A stretch of DNA of 64,000 nucleotides, taken from assembly GCA_001724175.1 (NCBI GenBank), contig MEDT01000042.1:22605-86604 (forward strand), read 5' to 3'. Below are positions 47,640 to 57,469 of the stretch, one piece after another. A program made the position numbers and the translations under genes. Positions within the stretch are counted from its first letter, which is position 1, and each line of letters opens with the position of its first letter. The notes beneath the pieces were generated by a model. That model did not search any database and was not told the DNA's origin. It saw only the letters and a list, made by a program, of their open reading frames with translations. Source of the stretch: Cytophagaceae bacterium SCN 52-12. GTDB lineage: Bacteria > Bacteroidota > Bacteroidia > Cytophagales > Spirosomataceae.

Positions 47640-48992
47640 TTAAGGCCTCCCGGGCTGCTGCCAGGGTGTCTGGCCGCCCTTTTGAATATAGGTCATTAAA
47701 AGCTTGTTTAAAGCACTTACTTTTTGAGGCTCCTTATCGGCGAGATTAGTCTTTTCATAAGGATCGTTCTCCAAATGGTAGAGCTCGAGGGGAGCGTACG
47801 GGTTGTTCTGCAGCAATTTCCAGCCCTGGCAGATCAATGCATGGTAATCGTTGCCGCCGTATCTCAGTCCTCCTTCCCTTCTCACGAAGTATAAAGGCCG
47901 TTCTTCCATTTTCGCCTTGCTGTCGAAGAGTATACCGGCAAAGCTTGCCCCGTCGTAGCCGTTGCCTTCCTGCCCGGATACAATGGCCTGTATCGTCGGA
48001 AGCACATCCATGGTGGCCAGCTTTTCATTTGAGGCGGTACCTTTCGCGATCCGGGCCGGCCAGGTAGCGAAAGCAGGGATCCGTATCCCGCCTTCATACA
48101 TGCTCTGCTTCCCGTTCCGGTAAGGCTGGTTATTGGCCAGGTCATCGAGGTTCCCCCCGTTATCGCTCAGGAACAGGATCAGCGTGTTGTCATATTGCCC
48201 GGATTCTTTCAGGGCCCGCACCACCCGTCCGATACCATCGTCGAGATGCTCTATCAGCGCAACCAGCTTTGCCCGTTTGGGGTCGATGCCGGGCTGTCTG
48301 GCCAGCACCTTATCGTACCACTCTTTGGGCGGCTGCACCGGGAAATGAGGCGCGTTGTAGGCCAGGTATAGAAAGAACGGGTCCTGTTTTTGAGAGGCCT
48401 TGCGGATATAGTCGACAGACCAGTCTGTAAACAGGTCAGTGGCGTGGCCTTGCGGATGAATGACCTCTTCATTTTCCCTCATAAAATTGATCCCGTGCCG
48501 CTTATGGTCATAGTAGTCCTCCATCATATCCTCCAGCCAGCCGTGGAAATAGTCGAAGCCTTTTTGATTAGGCAGGTTCGGCAACGCCAATCCCAGGTTC
48601 CATTTCCCGACCAGGGCGGTCGCATAGCCGTATCTCTTCAAAACTCCCGGCATGAGCGGCACATCAGGCTTCAGGTAGCCCCAGTTGTCGAACTTATGGT
48701 ACCTGATCAGTCCTGGTACGCCCACCGCATCGGGGTAGCGCCCCGTCATCAGCGACGCCCGCGTAGGCGAGCACACGGGAGAATTGGCATAAAAGCTGTC
48801 AAACCTGATGCCGTCCTTACACAGGGCATCTATATGAGGGGTTTTCACATCGCCCCTGTTGTAGTACGAGACGTCGTTAAAGCCGAGATCGTCTGCCAGG
48901 ATGACGAGGATGTTGGGTTTTTCCGGCTGCGCGAACATCGTCAGCGGCATCGACAGGAGCAGCAGGATGCATTTTGTTAGCTGGTTCGTCAT
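47640..48992 (-). CDS. Sulfatase (S1 family, Cys-type), secreted
   Basis: PNILVILADDLGFNDVSYYN; SPVCSPTRASLMTGRYP; VGKWNLGLA; FLSDNGGN. Confidence 0.93.
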   Translation of the reverse strand: MTNQLTKCILLLLSMPLTMFAQPEKPNILVILADDLGFNDVSYYNRGDVKTPHIDALCKDGIRFDSFYANSPVCSPTRASLMTGRYPDAVGVPGLIRYHKFDNWGYLKPDVPLMPGVLKRYGYATALVGKWNLGLALPNLPNQKGFDYFHGWLEDMMEDYYDHKRHGINFMRENEEVIHPQGHATDLFTDWSVDYIRKASQKQDPFFLYLAYNAPHFPVQPPKEWYDKVLARQPGIDPKRAKLVALIEHLDDGIGRVVRALKESGQYDNTLILFLSDNGGNLDDLANNQPYRNGKQSMYEGGIRIPAFATWPARIAKGTASNEKLATMDVLPTIQAIVSGQEGNGYDGASFAGILFDSKAKMEERPLYFVRREGGLRYGGNDYHALICQGWKLLQNNPYAPLELYHLENDPYEKTNLADKEPQKVSALNKLLMTYIQKGGQTPWQQPGRP

Positions 48993-49002
48993 GGTGCTTA
49001 TA

Positions 49003-50547
49003 CTACCAGTTCGGGTTTTGATTGAGCCCGGGATTCAGGGAGATTTCACTTACCGGTATAGGAAGCAGGTTGTAATACTCCAGGTATCCCGCCGGGAACC
49101 TCGTCTCGATTATCCCTCCCAGGTGATCTTTGATCGTCAGGGGATAAATGTCCTTCCCGATTTTCCACCGCCTGATGTCGGACCAATATAAGCCTTCCAG
49201 GGCAAATTCTATCCTTCTTTCATGCCTTAATTTCTGGCGGGCCTCCGCCTGGGACAAGCCTGCCGGCAGCGTGGAGATCTTCACATCGGCCCGCCCGGTC
49301 CTGACCCGGTTGATAAGGGCAATCGCTCCCGGGATATCCTGATTCAGCTCGATCATAGCCTCCGCTTTGGATAGCAGCACGTCTGCATAACGCATTACGA
49401 TATTGTTGATCTCCGACTGGCCGGAAACCGGGAGCTCCGCCATATTATTTTCCCGGTATTTGCGGCAGCTCAGGTGCTTGAGCCTGTTCCCCGGATGGTT
49501 AAACGCTCCCCCGGAATAGATATAATTCGGAAACCGGAAGCCCAGGATATAAGACCCCGGGATCACGATCGTGAATTCCAGTCTCGGATCCCGGTTCCGG
49601 AACTTGTCATTGGGGTCTACCGGCGAGCCGTCGATGGTTTCGTAGGCATCTACCAGGTCGTCAGTGGGGACATAGCGGCTTCCTCTTGTAAAGCTGCCGG
49701 TCCCGGTGCCGCAATACTGGTCGTGAAATGAGCCCTGGTTGTTTTCCCCGCGGATATACTGGATATCGAAGATGACTTCCTCATTGTTTTCGTTTTCCTT
49801 TTTGAAGAGGCCTTCATAGCTAGGGAACAGCGCATACTGGTTCAAAGCCTCTACCTGGTTAGCCGTCTCCAGCACCTTATCATACTTGTTCTGGTACAGC
49901 CAGGCCCTCATTTTCATCGCCATGGCGGCCCCTTTCGTAGCACGGCCGGTCTGCGGCGCTTTCAGCTCAAGATTACTGATCGCCACATCGTAATCGGCGA
50001 TAACCTGGGCCCAGGTTTCTTCAAGGGAGGCGCGCACCAGGTTCTTGGCTTCATCGGCCGATATCGCCGACGTGATGATCGGTACGCCTCCATAGGTATC
50101 GGCCAGCAGGGAATAGGCCAGGCCCCGTAAAAAGTGGGCTTCCCCGGCATACATCTTTTTCCTGTCTGCCGGTAAATCTACCTCGTCCAATATCTTCAGC
50201 AGGTAATTGGCCCGGAAAATAATGGCGTAGGCACGGGTCCAGCGATAGGTAACCAGGTCTCCGTCGGAAGAAGACAGCTGCCCGTTGCCCGCCTTGGCTA
50301 TCGGGCCGTTGCCCCAGTTGAACGCATTCGGCGTGGCGCCGTCAAGCACTCCAAACCCGAACAGGCCTTCGTTGTAAATGGAATTTTCCTTTAAGAGCGA
50401 GTAGACGCCGTTCAATGTGTATTGGATGTCCGTTTCATTTTCAGGGAAGCGGGCGGATGTGATCTTGTCTTCGGGAAAAACCTCCAGGTAGTCGGCACAT
50501 CCCGAAGCGCCGAGAAGCAGGAGCAGATATATAAGTCTTTTGAGCAT
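49003..50547 (-). CDS. SusD/RagB nutrient-binding lipoprotein (L4)
   Basis: LLLLLGASGCADYLEVFPEDKIT; LRGLAYSLLADTYGGVPIITS; RHERRIEFALEGLYWSDIRRW; NPGLNQNPNW. Confidence 0.93.
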   Translation of the reverse strand: MLKRLIYLLLLLGASGCADYLEVFPEDKITSARFPENETDIQYTLNGVYSLLKENSIYNEGLFGFGVLDGATPNAFNWGNGPIAKAGNGQLSSSDGDLVTYRWTRAYAIIFRANYLLKILDEVDLPADRKKMYAGEAHFLRGLAYSLLADTYGGVPIITSAISADEAKNLVRASLEETWAQVIADYDVAISNLELKAPQTGRATKGAAMAMKMRAWLYQNKYDKVLETANQVEALNQYALFPSYEGLFKKENENNEEVIFDIQYIRGENNQGSFHDQYCGTGTGSFTRGSRYVPTDDLVDAYETIDGSPVDPNDKFRNRDPRLEFTIVIPGSYILGFRFPNYIYSGGAFNHPGNRLKHLSCRKYRENNMAELPVSGQSEINNIVMRYADVLLSKAEAMIELNQDIPGAIALINRVRTGRADVKISTLPAGLSQAEARQKLRHERRIEFALEGLYWSDIRRWKIGKDIYPLTIKDHLGGIIETRFPAGYLEYYNLLPIPVSEISLNPGLNQNPNW

Positions 50548-50551
50548 GAGC

Positions 50552-53500
50552 CTAGAAGTTTAAATTGACACCAAATGACAGAATTCTCGGAATGGGGTAT
50601 ACCCTGGCGCCCGCATCGAACGTATTCCGTTCGGGATCATACCCGTCATATTCTTTACTCGCGATCGTCCACAGGTTTTGCGCGTTCAGATAGAGATATG
50701 CTTTCTGAAGCTTCAGCCTGCTGGTAATGTTTTCAGGCAATCCATAGCCCAGCTGCAGGTTTTTTACTTTCATAAAGCTGCCGTTCACTACCCAGAAGTC
50801 GGAGTCTGCGTTGTTCCAGGAGTCGTCGAATCGCGCCATCGGCAGATCGGACCCGCTGTTTTCCGGAGTCCAGGCGTCCAGCCACCGGGTCTGGATGACC
50901 CTGTTTTCAAACGACAGGTCCGTGAAAAGGCTTCGATTGAACAGCTTGACCCCGCTAACCCCTTGCAGCAGGATGTTCAGATCGAACCGTTTGTATTTAA
51001 AGGACGGCGAGATTCCGTATGTAAACCGGGGTATCGTGTTGCCCAGCGACTGCTTATCCTGGTAATCCAGCCTGCCGTCCTTGTTCACATCCTGAAATTT
51101 CAGGTGACCTGCCCGCGGTACAAATCCGTTTGCATGCATATGCTCCTTTGCCTCCGCATCCGACTGGTAAATGCCTTCTGTTTTATACCCGTAAAGCTCG
51201 CGGAAAGAATACCCCTCACGGATGAGAAACAGCTGATCGGGCGATCGTTCGGTACCGAAGTCGGTCACCTTATTGTTGATATAGGTGAGATTGAATCCCA
51301 GGTCCGCTTTAAGCCTGTCCGTTCCCGACGCCAGGTTGCGGTAATTCAAAATGATTTCTACGCCATCGTTCTGCATAGCCCCCTTGTTTTCAAAAGGCGC
51401 GGTCAACCCGCCGAGCACCAGTGGTATCGGAAGCTGTACAAGGATATCCGTCGTATTCTTACGGAAATAGTCTGCCTCAACCGAGATTCTATCGTTCCAG
51501 AAACCCGCTTCGACCCCGATGTCCAGGGTAGAAGTCTGCTCCCACGAGATATTTTCGTCTACGAGCGAAGTAATGGCCATACCGGGAGCGAATGTCCCGC
51601 CGAAGCTGTTGCTCAGCAGGTTGCTCTGGTCGATAATGGTCAGGTAAGGCGAGTAGCTGGCCACGTTCTGGTTTCCGAGCTTTCCCCACGAAGCCCTCAG
51701 TTTCAGGTTGGAGATCAGGTCTGAATAGCGCAAAAATGCTTCCTCCGAAACCCTCCATCCCAGCGAAACACCGGGGAAATACCCCCACCTGTTACCCTGG
51801 CGGAACCGGGAAGAGCCGTCGGCCCGGAAATTGGCCTCAAAGAGGTATTTGTCTTTAAGGGCATAGTTCAGCCGGCCGAAATACGACAAAATCCGCAGGC
51901 GGTTCATATTGCCGGTGCCCTGGATCCCCGACGTCCCGGCGTCGACCTGGGTGAGCCCTTCTTTCGGGGGATTATTGCGCCTGGCATACAATGTCTGTAT
52001 TTTATTGCTTTCGTTCTGGAAACCTGCCAATAGCTTGAAATCATGGCCTTCAAAGGCTTTCGACCAGGTGAGGGTAGAAAAGAAGTTGGTATTCATCGAA
52101 TAGTCCGCGCCGCGGTTCATCTCCAGCCCTTCCCTGTTGTAGTTTTTGGTGATCGTCTCTATGCCGGAATCGGTGTACCCGAACACGCTGGAATTGTACC
52201 TGTCGACCAGGCTCCACGCCCCGTTGGAAGCGAATGTCGTCTTGAACAGCAGGTCTTCCGTGAGGTTGATATCTGCCGTGGCATTGATCGTCACCAGGTT
52301 ATCCTGGGTAGTGGTCCGTCCGTTGGCGGCGTCGATCAGCGGGTTCCGGTTGTCGTACAGCATGGCTCCCGCCTGGTCAAAAACTTCCACTGAGCCAAAC
52401 CTGCCCATACGGTCATAAGGGGCGATATAGGGGGCCGCACCGCCAAGCATCTCGAAAACCCTGCCCAGCGAGCCATACGTAATATCGGAATAGGGCTCTT
52501 TGGACAATCGGTTCAAAAAGCTCAGCCTGCCGCCCAATTTAAACCACGAGTTGATTTTGGTATCCACGTTGGCTCGAACGCCGAGCCTGCGGGAATTCGT
52601 ATTGGGCACAAGCCCCTGCTGGTTAAGGTTATTGAGCGAGAGATAGGTGGACGTCTTCCCTGACACCCCCGATACCGACAGGTTATTTTGCTGGATCAGG
52701 GCGTTCCGGAACAATTCCCTGAACCAATCGGTATTGGGATATCTGAATGCGTCCGTTCCCTGCTTGTAGCGGTCGATCAGCTCCTGCGGAAAAAGGGGGC
52801 TGGAGCCGTTGTTGATCATCGCCGCATTGGTCAGCTCCATGCTTTGCGCACTGTTATTGATGAGACTATAGTGCCTTCCCAGCGATTGCATTCCCACATA
52901 TGAATTGACATTCACCTGCATTTTATCAGTGCCGGTCCCCATTCTCGTAGTAATCAATACCACGCCGTTAGCAGCCTTAGAACCATAGATAGCTGCGCTG
53001 GCGGCGTCTTTCAGCACTGAAATGGATTGGATATCCGAAGGGTTCAGCTGCTCGAAGGAACCTTCCACGCCGTCTACGATAATAAGCGGGTTGGAATTGT
53101 TGAGCGTGCCCCAGCCCCTGATGCGGATCTGGGCGCCGTCACTGCCCGGCTTGCCGGAGTTCTGGCTCACCCACACCCCGGAAGCAGTGCCGCCGAGGGC
53201 CTGCGAAGCGTTCGTGATGGGACGGTTGTCCAGCTTTTCATCGTATTGAATAGTCGAGATCGCGCCTGTCAGATTTACTTTCTGGGTGCCGCCGTAGCCG
53301 ACCACGACAATTTCTTCCAGCGATCTCGCATCAACCCTGAGATTGACCTCCAGGCTTGTCTTATCTCCTACCGCTACCTCCTGGCTCAGGTACCCGACAA
53401 ATGAAAAAACCAGCACGGCATTTTGATCCGGCACCTCGATGCTGAACGAGCCGTCCACATCCGAGATCATACCGGTTTGCGTTCCCTTGACCAGGATGCT

Positions 53501-53983
53501 GACGCCCGGGAGTCCCTCTCCTTTTTCATCTGTAACCTTTCCTGTCACGATATGGGCGAAACCCGGCCGCAGACTCCCAAGCTTCGATTCGATCTGAGGT
53601 TCTTTTACCGCGCCGTTCTGATTCCTCCTGATCACGATATTATGCCTGAAAATTTTGTAGGTCAGCGGGAGCCCTTCAAAGAGCCGTTTGAGGGTCTCTT
53701 CAATGGATTCATGCCGAATGCTGACCGACACCCGGTGGTCAACCGGGATTTCCATCTTGTCGTATAGAAAAAGATAGTCAGTTTGCTTCTCTATAGCCTT
53801 GAGAGCGGATTCCAGCGTAATATTTCTCTTTTCCAGGGAAATTTTCTGGCTGTAACCCGTACCCCATACCTGGGTGAGGATCACTAGCAGGAAAAAGGTC
53901 AGCAGTTTCATTTTCATCAACAAGTTAGGCGGTATGATCAAATCATACCATGCCTTGTGGCAGGATATGGGTTTTATCTCCAT
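50552..53983 (-). CDS. SusC/RagA TonB-dependent receptor with STN domain (L4)
   Basis: STN (KISLEKRNITLESALKAIEKQTDYLFLYDKMEI), VTGKVTDEKGEGLPGVSILVKGTQTGM, EEIVVVGYGGTQKVNLTGAIS. Confidence 0.94.
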   Translation of the reverse strand: MEIKPISCHKAWYDLIIPPNLLMKMKLLTFFLLVILTQVWGTGYSQKISLEKRNITLESALKAIEKQTDYLFLYDKMEIPVDHRVSVSIRHESIEETLKRLFEGLPLTYKIFRHNIVIRRNQNGAVKEPQIESKLGSLRPGFAHIVTGKVTDEKGEGLPGVSILVKGTQTGMISDVDGSFSIEVPDQNAVLVFSFVGYLSQEVAVGDKTSLEVNLRVDARSLEEIVVVGYGGTQKVNLTGAISTIQYDEKLDNRPITNASQALGGTASGVWVSQNSGKPGSDGAQIRIRGWGTLNNSNPLIIVDGVEGSFEQLNPSDIQSISVLKDAASAAIYGSKAANGVVLITTRMGTGTDKMQVNVNSYVGMQSLGRHYSLINNSAQSMELTNAAMINNGSSPLFPQELIDRYKQGTDAFRYPNTDWFRELFRNALIQQNNLSVSGVSGKTSTYLSLNNLNQQGLVPNTNSRRLGVRANVDTKINSWFKLGGRLSFLNRLSKEPYSDITYGSLGRVFEMLGGAAPYIAPYDRMGRFGSVEVFDQAGAMLYDNRNPLIDAANGRTTTQDNLVTINATADINLTEDLLFKTTFASNGAWSLVDRYNSSVFGYTDSGIETITKNYNREGLEMNRGADYSMNTNFFSTLTWSKAFEGHDFKLLAGFQNESNKIQTLYARRNNPPKEGLTQVDAGTSGIQGTGNMNRLRILSYFGRLNYALKDKYLFEANFRADGSSRFRQGNRWGYFPGVSLGWRVSEEAFLRYSDLISNLKLRASWGKLGNQNVASYSPYLTIIDQSNLLSNSFGGTFAPGMAITSLVDENISWEQTSTLDIGVEAGFWNDRISVEADYFRKNTTDILVQLPIPLVLGGLTAPFENKGAMQNDGVEIILNYRNLASGTDRLKADLGFNLTYINNKVTDFGTERSPDQLFLIREGYSFRELYGYKTEGIYQSDAEAKEHMHANGFVPRAGHLKFQDVNKDGRLDYQDKQSLGNTIPRFTYGISPSFKYKRFDLNILLQGVSGVKLFNRSLFTDLSFENRVIQTRWLDAWTPENSGSDLPMARFDDSWNNADSDFWVVNGSFMKVKNLQLGYGLPENITSRLKLQKAYLYLNAQNLWTIASKEYDGYDPERNTFDAGARVYPIPRILSFGVNLNF

Positions 53984-54045
53984 ATATTTGTATGGTTTGG
54001 GTTAAAACATGAGTTACTTTCTGAACAAAGGTCATTTCGTGAAAC

Positions 54046-54100
54046 AGCCCGGACATCCGCAGGGAAGATGTTGCAAGCATTTTCCCTGTTTTTTTGGGCT
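54046..54100 (-). ncRNA. Candidate structured 5' leader RNA upstream of SusC (L4)
   Basis: Minus strand: AGCCC AAAAAAA CAGGGA-AA-ATG-CTTGCAA-CAT-CT-TCCCTG CGGATGTCC GGGCT. Confidence 0.7.
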
Positions 54101-54177
54101 TTGCCAGTTAAGGAGATTTCGCTTTTACAGCCATATCTGGTGTTTAAATGATTACACTAACTATAATTAATATACGT

Positions 54178-55383
54178 TTACCGGGTTATGATCATTTTCC
54201 GCCCTTCCATCCTGTAGTTGACTCCTGCATACTGAAGCATAGCCATAAATTCGGATAACTCAACATCCCTGCGTACCCTGCCGGCAAATTGCTTTTCCGG
54301 CAGGACGCCTTCATAGCCGACCTCTATGTCATACCAACGTGAAACCTGCTGCATGATCGTTTTGATATCGGCTTCTTTAAAATAAAACAAGTCGTTTTTC
54401 CACGCGATCATTTCCTCGACATCTACGGCTGCGATGCTGATCGCCCCGTCTCTGGTAATGCTGGCTGCCTGCCCGGGTACCAGCGTATTTTTCTTATTGC
54501 CATTTTTCAGCGCTACCGATCCTTCGACAAGCGTAGTGCGCGAAACCACTTCGTCGGGATAGTAAGCAATATTGAACCTGGTTCCCAGAACGGCCACTTC
54601 ATTGGCGCCGAAAATAACCCTGAACGGCCGCGTAACGTCTTTTTTAATATCAAAAAAAACTTCGCCCTCTATCTCCACCTTTCTTTCGTCTGCTCCAAAA
54701 CCTGCCGGGAACTTTATCGACGAGGAAGCATTAAGCCATACAGCGCTTCCATCAGGCAAGCCGACCTTATACCGGCCTCCTCTCGGCGTCGACACAGTAT
54801 TGATCCCGTTGGCATAAACCTTGTTCCCGGCTACTTTATATACGATATAACCGTCTTCTACCTTACTGATCTCGATCGCGCCCTGCCGTGATATCACACC
54901 GTCCGCCGCATCGTCAAGCAAGACTGTCGACCCGTCGGCCAAAGTCAGCATCGCCCGGTTGGTCGCCGGCTTTATATCGGATTGTATCCCCGCTAAGCCC
55001 TCTTTTTCTTTCCTGTCGCCATCCCATTTCCACCAGGCGCCCGCAATACAGATAAGGGCTACAGCCGCTGCCACCGAATATTTTCTCCACCAGCCAATTT
55101 TCCGGCTATCGTTCTGATCAGGCCCGTCGTAATTTTTCTCCGCGGGCAGCTCATCCTGCGAAAATGATACGATCGAATTCAGTATCCTGTCCTTTACCTC
55201 TTCCGGGAAGACCTGGTCCGCCTCATGCAGGTTCTCCCATACCTCCCTCGTCAGGTCTGAAAGCCGCTCGTCATCTTTCGACTTTCTTACCAGCTCCATC
55301 AGCTCATCTATTTCCCTCCCGGTGGCCTCACCGTTATAGTAGCGTTGAAACAAGTAAGACAACCGGCTATGCGATGTGTTCAT
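54178..55383 (-). CDS. FecR-type anti-sigma factor (L4)
   Basis: STPRGGRYKVGLPDGSAVWLNASSSIKFP, VEIEGEVFFDI, VAVLGTRFNIAYY. Confidence 0.93.
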   Translation of the reverse strand: MNTSHSRLSYLFQRYYNGEATGREIDELMELVRKSKDDERLSDLTREVWENLHEADQVFPEEVKDRILNSIVSFSQDELPAEKNYDGPDQNDSRKIGWWRKYSVAAAVALICIAGAWWKWDGDRKEKEGLAGIQSDIKPATNRAMLTLADGSTVLLDDAADGVISRQGAIEISKVEDGYIVYKVAGNKVYANGINTVSTPRGGRYKVGLPDGSAVWLNASSSIKFPAGFGADERKVEIEGEVFFDIKKDVTRPFRVIFGANEVAVLGTRFNIAYYPDEVVSRTTLVEGSVALKNGNKKNTLVPGQAASITRDGAISIAAVDVEEMIAWKNDLFYFKEADIKTIMQQVSRWYDIEVGYEGVLPEKQFAGRVRRDVELSEFMAMLQYAGVNYRMEGRKMIITR

Positions 55384-55466
55384 TCGATCGGGTATTAGTC
55401 AATAAAAACCTTACACCCGTTAAGACAACAGGCAACCTGAAAAAGGGGGTATGGCGCCGGTATTTT

Positions 55467-56057
55467 TTAGAAAAAAAAGGAAAAAATCAACGATATGCTG
55501 ACAGAGGCTTTGCCGAGGACATAGGTGCTGATCGATTCAGTCGCCAGCTGCAGGTACTTTTTTACCGTCTCCCTGGATAAGCCCAGCTGATCTGCTATTT
55601 CGGTGTACTTCTTCCGCTCATGCCGGCTTAAAAGGTACACTTTCTGCTGCTGGGGCGGAAGGCGGTTGATCGCTTCGTCTATCAGTCCGTAGTGACCGGG
55701 CTCCTCGGATTCAGCGGGAATAAAAGATTTCTCCAGAAAGTTCCAGTCGGCATCGCTGAAGGTCGCCCGCTCCCTTGCGATTCTCTTCAGGCCGTTGAGC
55801 GCATGGTTCTTCGATACGATATAAAGGTAGGCCCGCAGGTCATGAATTTCGGAGAGTGTCTCACGGCTCATCCATATTTTCAGAAAAACGTCCTGCACGA
55901 TCTCTTCCGTCAGCTCCTGCGACCGTGTGATCCGCATGATATGCGTAGCCAGCAGCCGGTGGTACTGCTCAAACAGAGCGCAAAATGCTCTTTCGTCGCC
56001 TTCTGCTACCTTCAGAAGCAACGTTCTCTCATCGTACAGGCAGGCATACGACACCAT
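55467..56057 (-). CDS. ECF RNA polymerase sigma factor (L4)
   Basis: EEIVQDVFLKIWMSRE; LPPQQQKVYLLSRHERKKYTEIADQLGLSRETVKKYLQLAT; hydrophobic C-terminus SISLIFSFFF. Confidence 0.92.
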   Translation of the reverse strand: MVSYACLYDERTLLLKVAEGDERAFCALFEQYHRLLATHIMRITRSQELTEEIVQDVFLKIWMSRETLSEIHDLRAYLYIVSKNHALNGLKRIARERATFSDADWNFLEKSFIPAESEEPGHYGLIDEAINRLPPQQQKVYLLSRHERKKYTEIADQLGLSRETVKKYLQLATESISTYVLGKASVSISLIFSFFF

Positions 56058-56089
56058 ATTTTTAGAGAATGAGAATTAAAGAGACCGGA

Positions 56090-56097
56090 CAAATATA
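56090..56097 (-). promoter_or_regulatory. Bacteroidota-type -7 element TATATTTG upstream of L4 sigma factor
   Basis: Minus-strand TATATTTG, exact TAnnTTTG match ~33 bp before the ATG at 56057. Confidence 0.5.
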
Positions 56098-56151
56098 GCT
56101 TTTATATTATAAAATGAAAATATTTTAAGTCCGGTATCCGGCCAGGTATTC

Positions 56152-56598
56152 CTATTTCTTCCCTTCGGTCGCTGTTGTACGCCAGCTGAATACGTGGTAA
56201 GTAGCCGGAACATCTCCGACGTTCCGGATAGCGTGCATCTGCTGCGAAGCCTGGAAGATCACAGACCCCGGTCCTATCGTTTTAGTAACGCCGTTGACCA
56301 GCGACTCAACGGTACCTTCCCTGATGATAATAATTTCTTCTGCCGCGTGCTTATGAGGAGGGTGCGGGGTTTCGCCGGGATTCAGCGTTGTAATATGGCA
56401 TTCCAGCTCTTCCAGCGTCGCGGTAGGCGATCTGAAAACTGTTCTCACCTCCCCTGTTCTGGTCTTTCTGACTGCCATGTCCTTCCATTCGAACGCCGAA
56501 GATTCCATCTTTTCAAGCTGTATGCCTGTTGCCGCCAGCGCCGCAGTCGCGCAGAACGTTATGGCCGCTACGGTGAGGTCCCTTTTGCTGATTTTCAT
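56152..56598 (-). CDS. Cupin-domain protein, secreted
   Basis: HPPHKHAAEEIIIIREGTVESLVNG and PGSVIFQASQQMHAIRNVGDVPATYHVFSW. Confidence 0.85.
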   Translation of the reverse strand: MKISKRDLTVAAITFCATAALAATGIQLEKMESSAFEWKDMAVRKTRTGEVRTVFRSPTATLEELECHITTLNPGETPHPPHKHAAEEIIIIREGTVESLVNGVTKTIGPGSVIFQASQQMHAIRNVGDVPATYHVFSWRTTATEGKK

Positions 56599-56721
56599 AG
56601 TCGATCCGGGATAAAATTAGTTTACCTGCACTTTTGCTTAAGACCGCACGAGCGAACTTCTACCCTTATCCCTATCCTCTATTCTCTATTTTTTTATGTA
56701 AATCATGAAAATTATTCATTT

Positions 56722-56755
56722 TTGGGCATCACAAAGTATAAGTTCCCTATCTTTG
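56722..56755 (+). promoter_or_regulatory. Putative promoter of L5 sigma factor (TTG, ~23 bp, TATCTTTG)
   Basis: TTG within CATTTTTGGG around 56722 and TATCTTTG at 56748-56755 fit the Bacteroidota -33/-7 consensus; ATG at 56773. Confidence 0.5.
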
Positions 56756-56772
56756 ACAATTTAAAGCCGGTA

Positions 56773-57345
56773 ATGTCATCCTACAGAACCCATAGCGAGC
56801 TGCAGCTTACCGCCTTATTGCGAGAAGGCGACGGGGAAGCCTTTGTGGAGATATACAGGAGAAACTGGCGAATGATGTATAACTCGGCTTTCAAACGTCT
56901 GCGCGACGAAAAGCAATGCGAAGACCTGGTGCAGAACGTCTTTACGGATCTGTGGGAAAGGCGCGGGGAAGTGGAAATTGACAACCTTTCCGCCTACCTG
57001 AGCACCGCCGTAAGGTTCCAGGTCATTAAGCACAGCACCAGGACGCGCGACGCTTCTCCGCTGACAGACACCCTGGAAAGCTCATTGATTTCTTCCCTGC
57101 GGTCGGAGGATCCGCTGATCGAAAAAGAAATCCTTGAAATTGTAAAGCTCTGGATAGCCGCCCTCCCTGAAAAACGGCGGGAGATCTTCCTGATGCACTA
57201 TATGGAAGAGCTGAGCTCGTCGAGGATAGCGGAAGTACTTGGAGTTTCTCAGAAAACGGTCCAGAACCAGATTGCTACGGCTACGAATAGCATACGGGAC
57301 CAGTTGTCAAAAATATTGTTTATTTTACTTATAGCTGCTAATTGA
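56773..57345 (+). CDS. ECF RNA polymerase sigma factor (L5)
   Basis: Start MSSYRTHSELQ; CEDLVQNVFTDLWERRGEVEIDN; LPEKRREIFLMHYMEELSSSRIAEVLGVSQKTVQNQI; tail KILFILLIAAN. The 56194 ORF start runs antisense through the cupin gene and is rejected. Confidence 0.92.
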   Translation: MSSYRTHSELQLTALLREGDGEAFVEIYRRNWRMMYNSAFKRLRDEKQCEDLVQNVFTDLWERRGEVEIDNLSAYLSTAVRFQVIKHSTRTRDASPLTDTLESSLISSLRSEDPLIEKEILEIVKLWIAALPEKRREIFLMHYMEELSSSRIAEVLGVSQKTVQNQIATATNSIRDQLSKILFILLIAAN

Positions 57346-57371
57346 GGTGCCTTCGACTCCGCTCAGGCACC
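57346..57371 (+). repeat. Palindromic repeat copy R1
   Basis: GGTGCCTTCGACTCCGCTCAGGCACC, 7-bp terminal inverted repeat GGTGCCT/AGGCACC. Confidence 0.9.
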
Positions 57372-57422
57372 GGGGCGATTCTACTAACATGTGTTGGCCC
57401 CTAAGCAAATATAAAAATCAAA

Positions 57423-57447
57423 GGTGCCTGAGCGGAGTCGAAGGCAC
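57423..57447 (-). repeat. Palindromic repeat copy R2 (inverted relative to R1)
   Basis: GGTGCCTGAGCGGAGTCGAAGGCAC on + strand, reverse complement of R1 core. Confidence 0.9.
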
Positions 57448-57469
57448 GATACTATACTTCTATATAAAA

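Noticed and set aside
56194-56772. N-terminal extension of the L5 sigma ORF (383-aa version)
   Set aside because: Runs antisense through the cupin gene and past a good promoter; the sigma fold starts at MSSYRTHS (56773).
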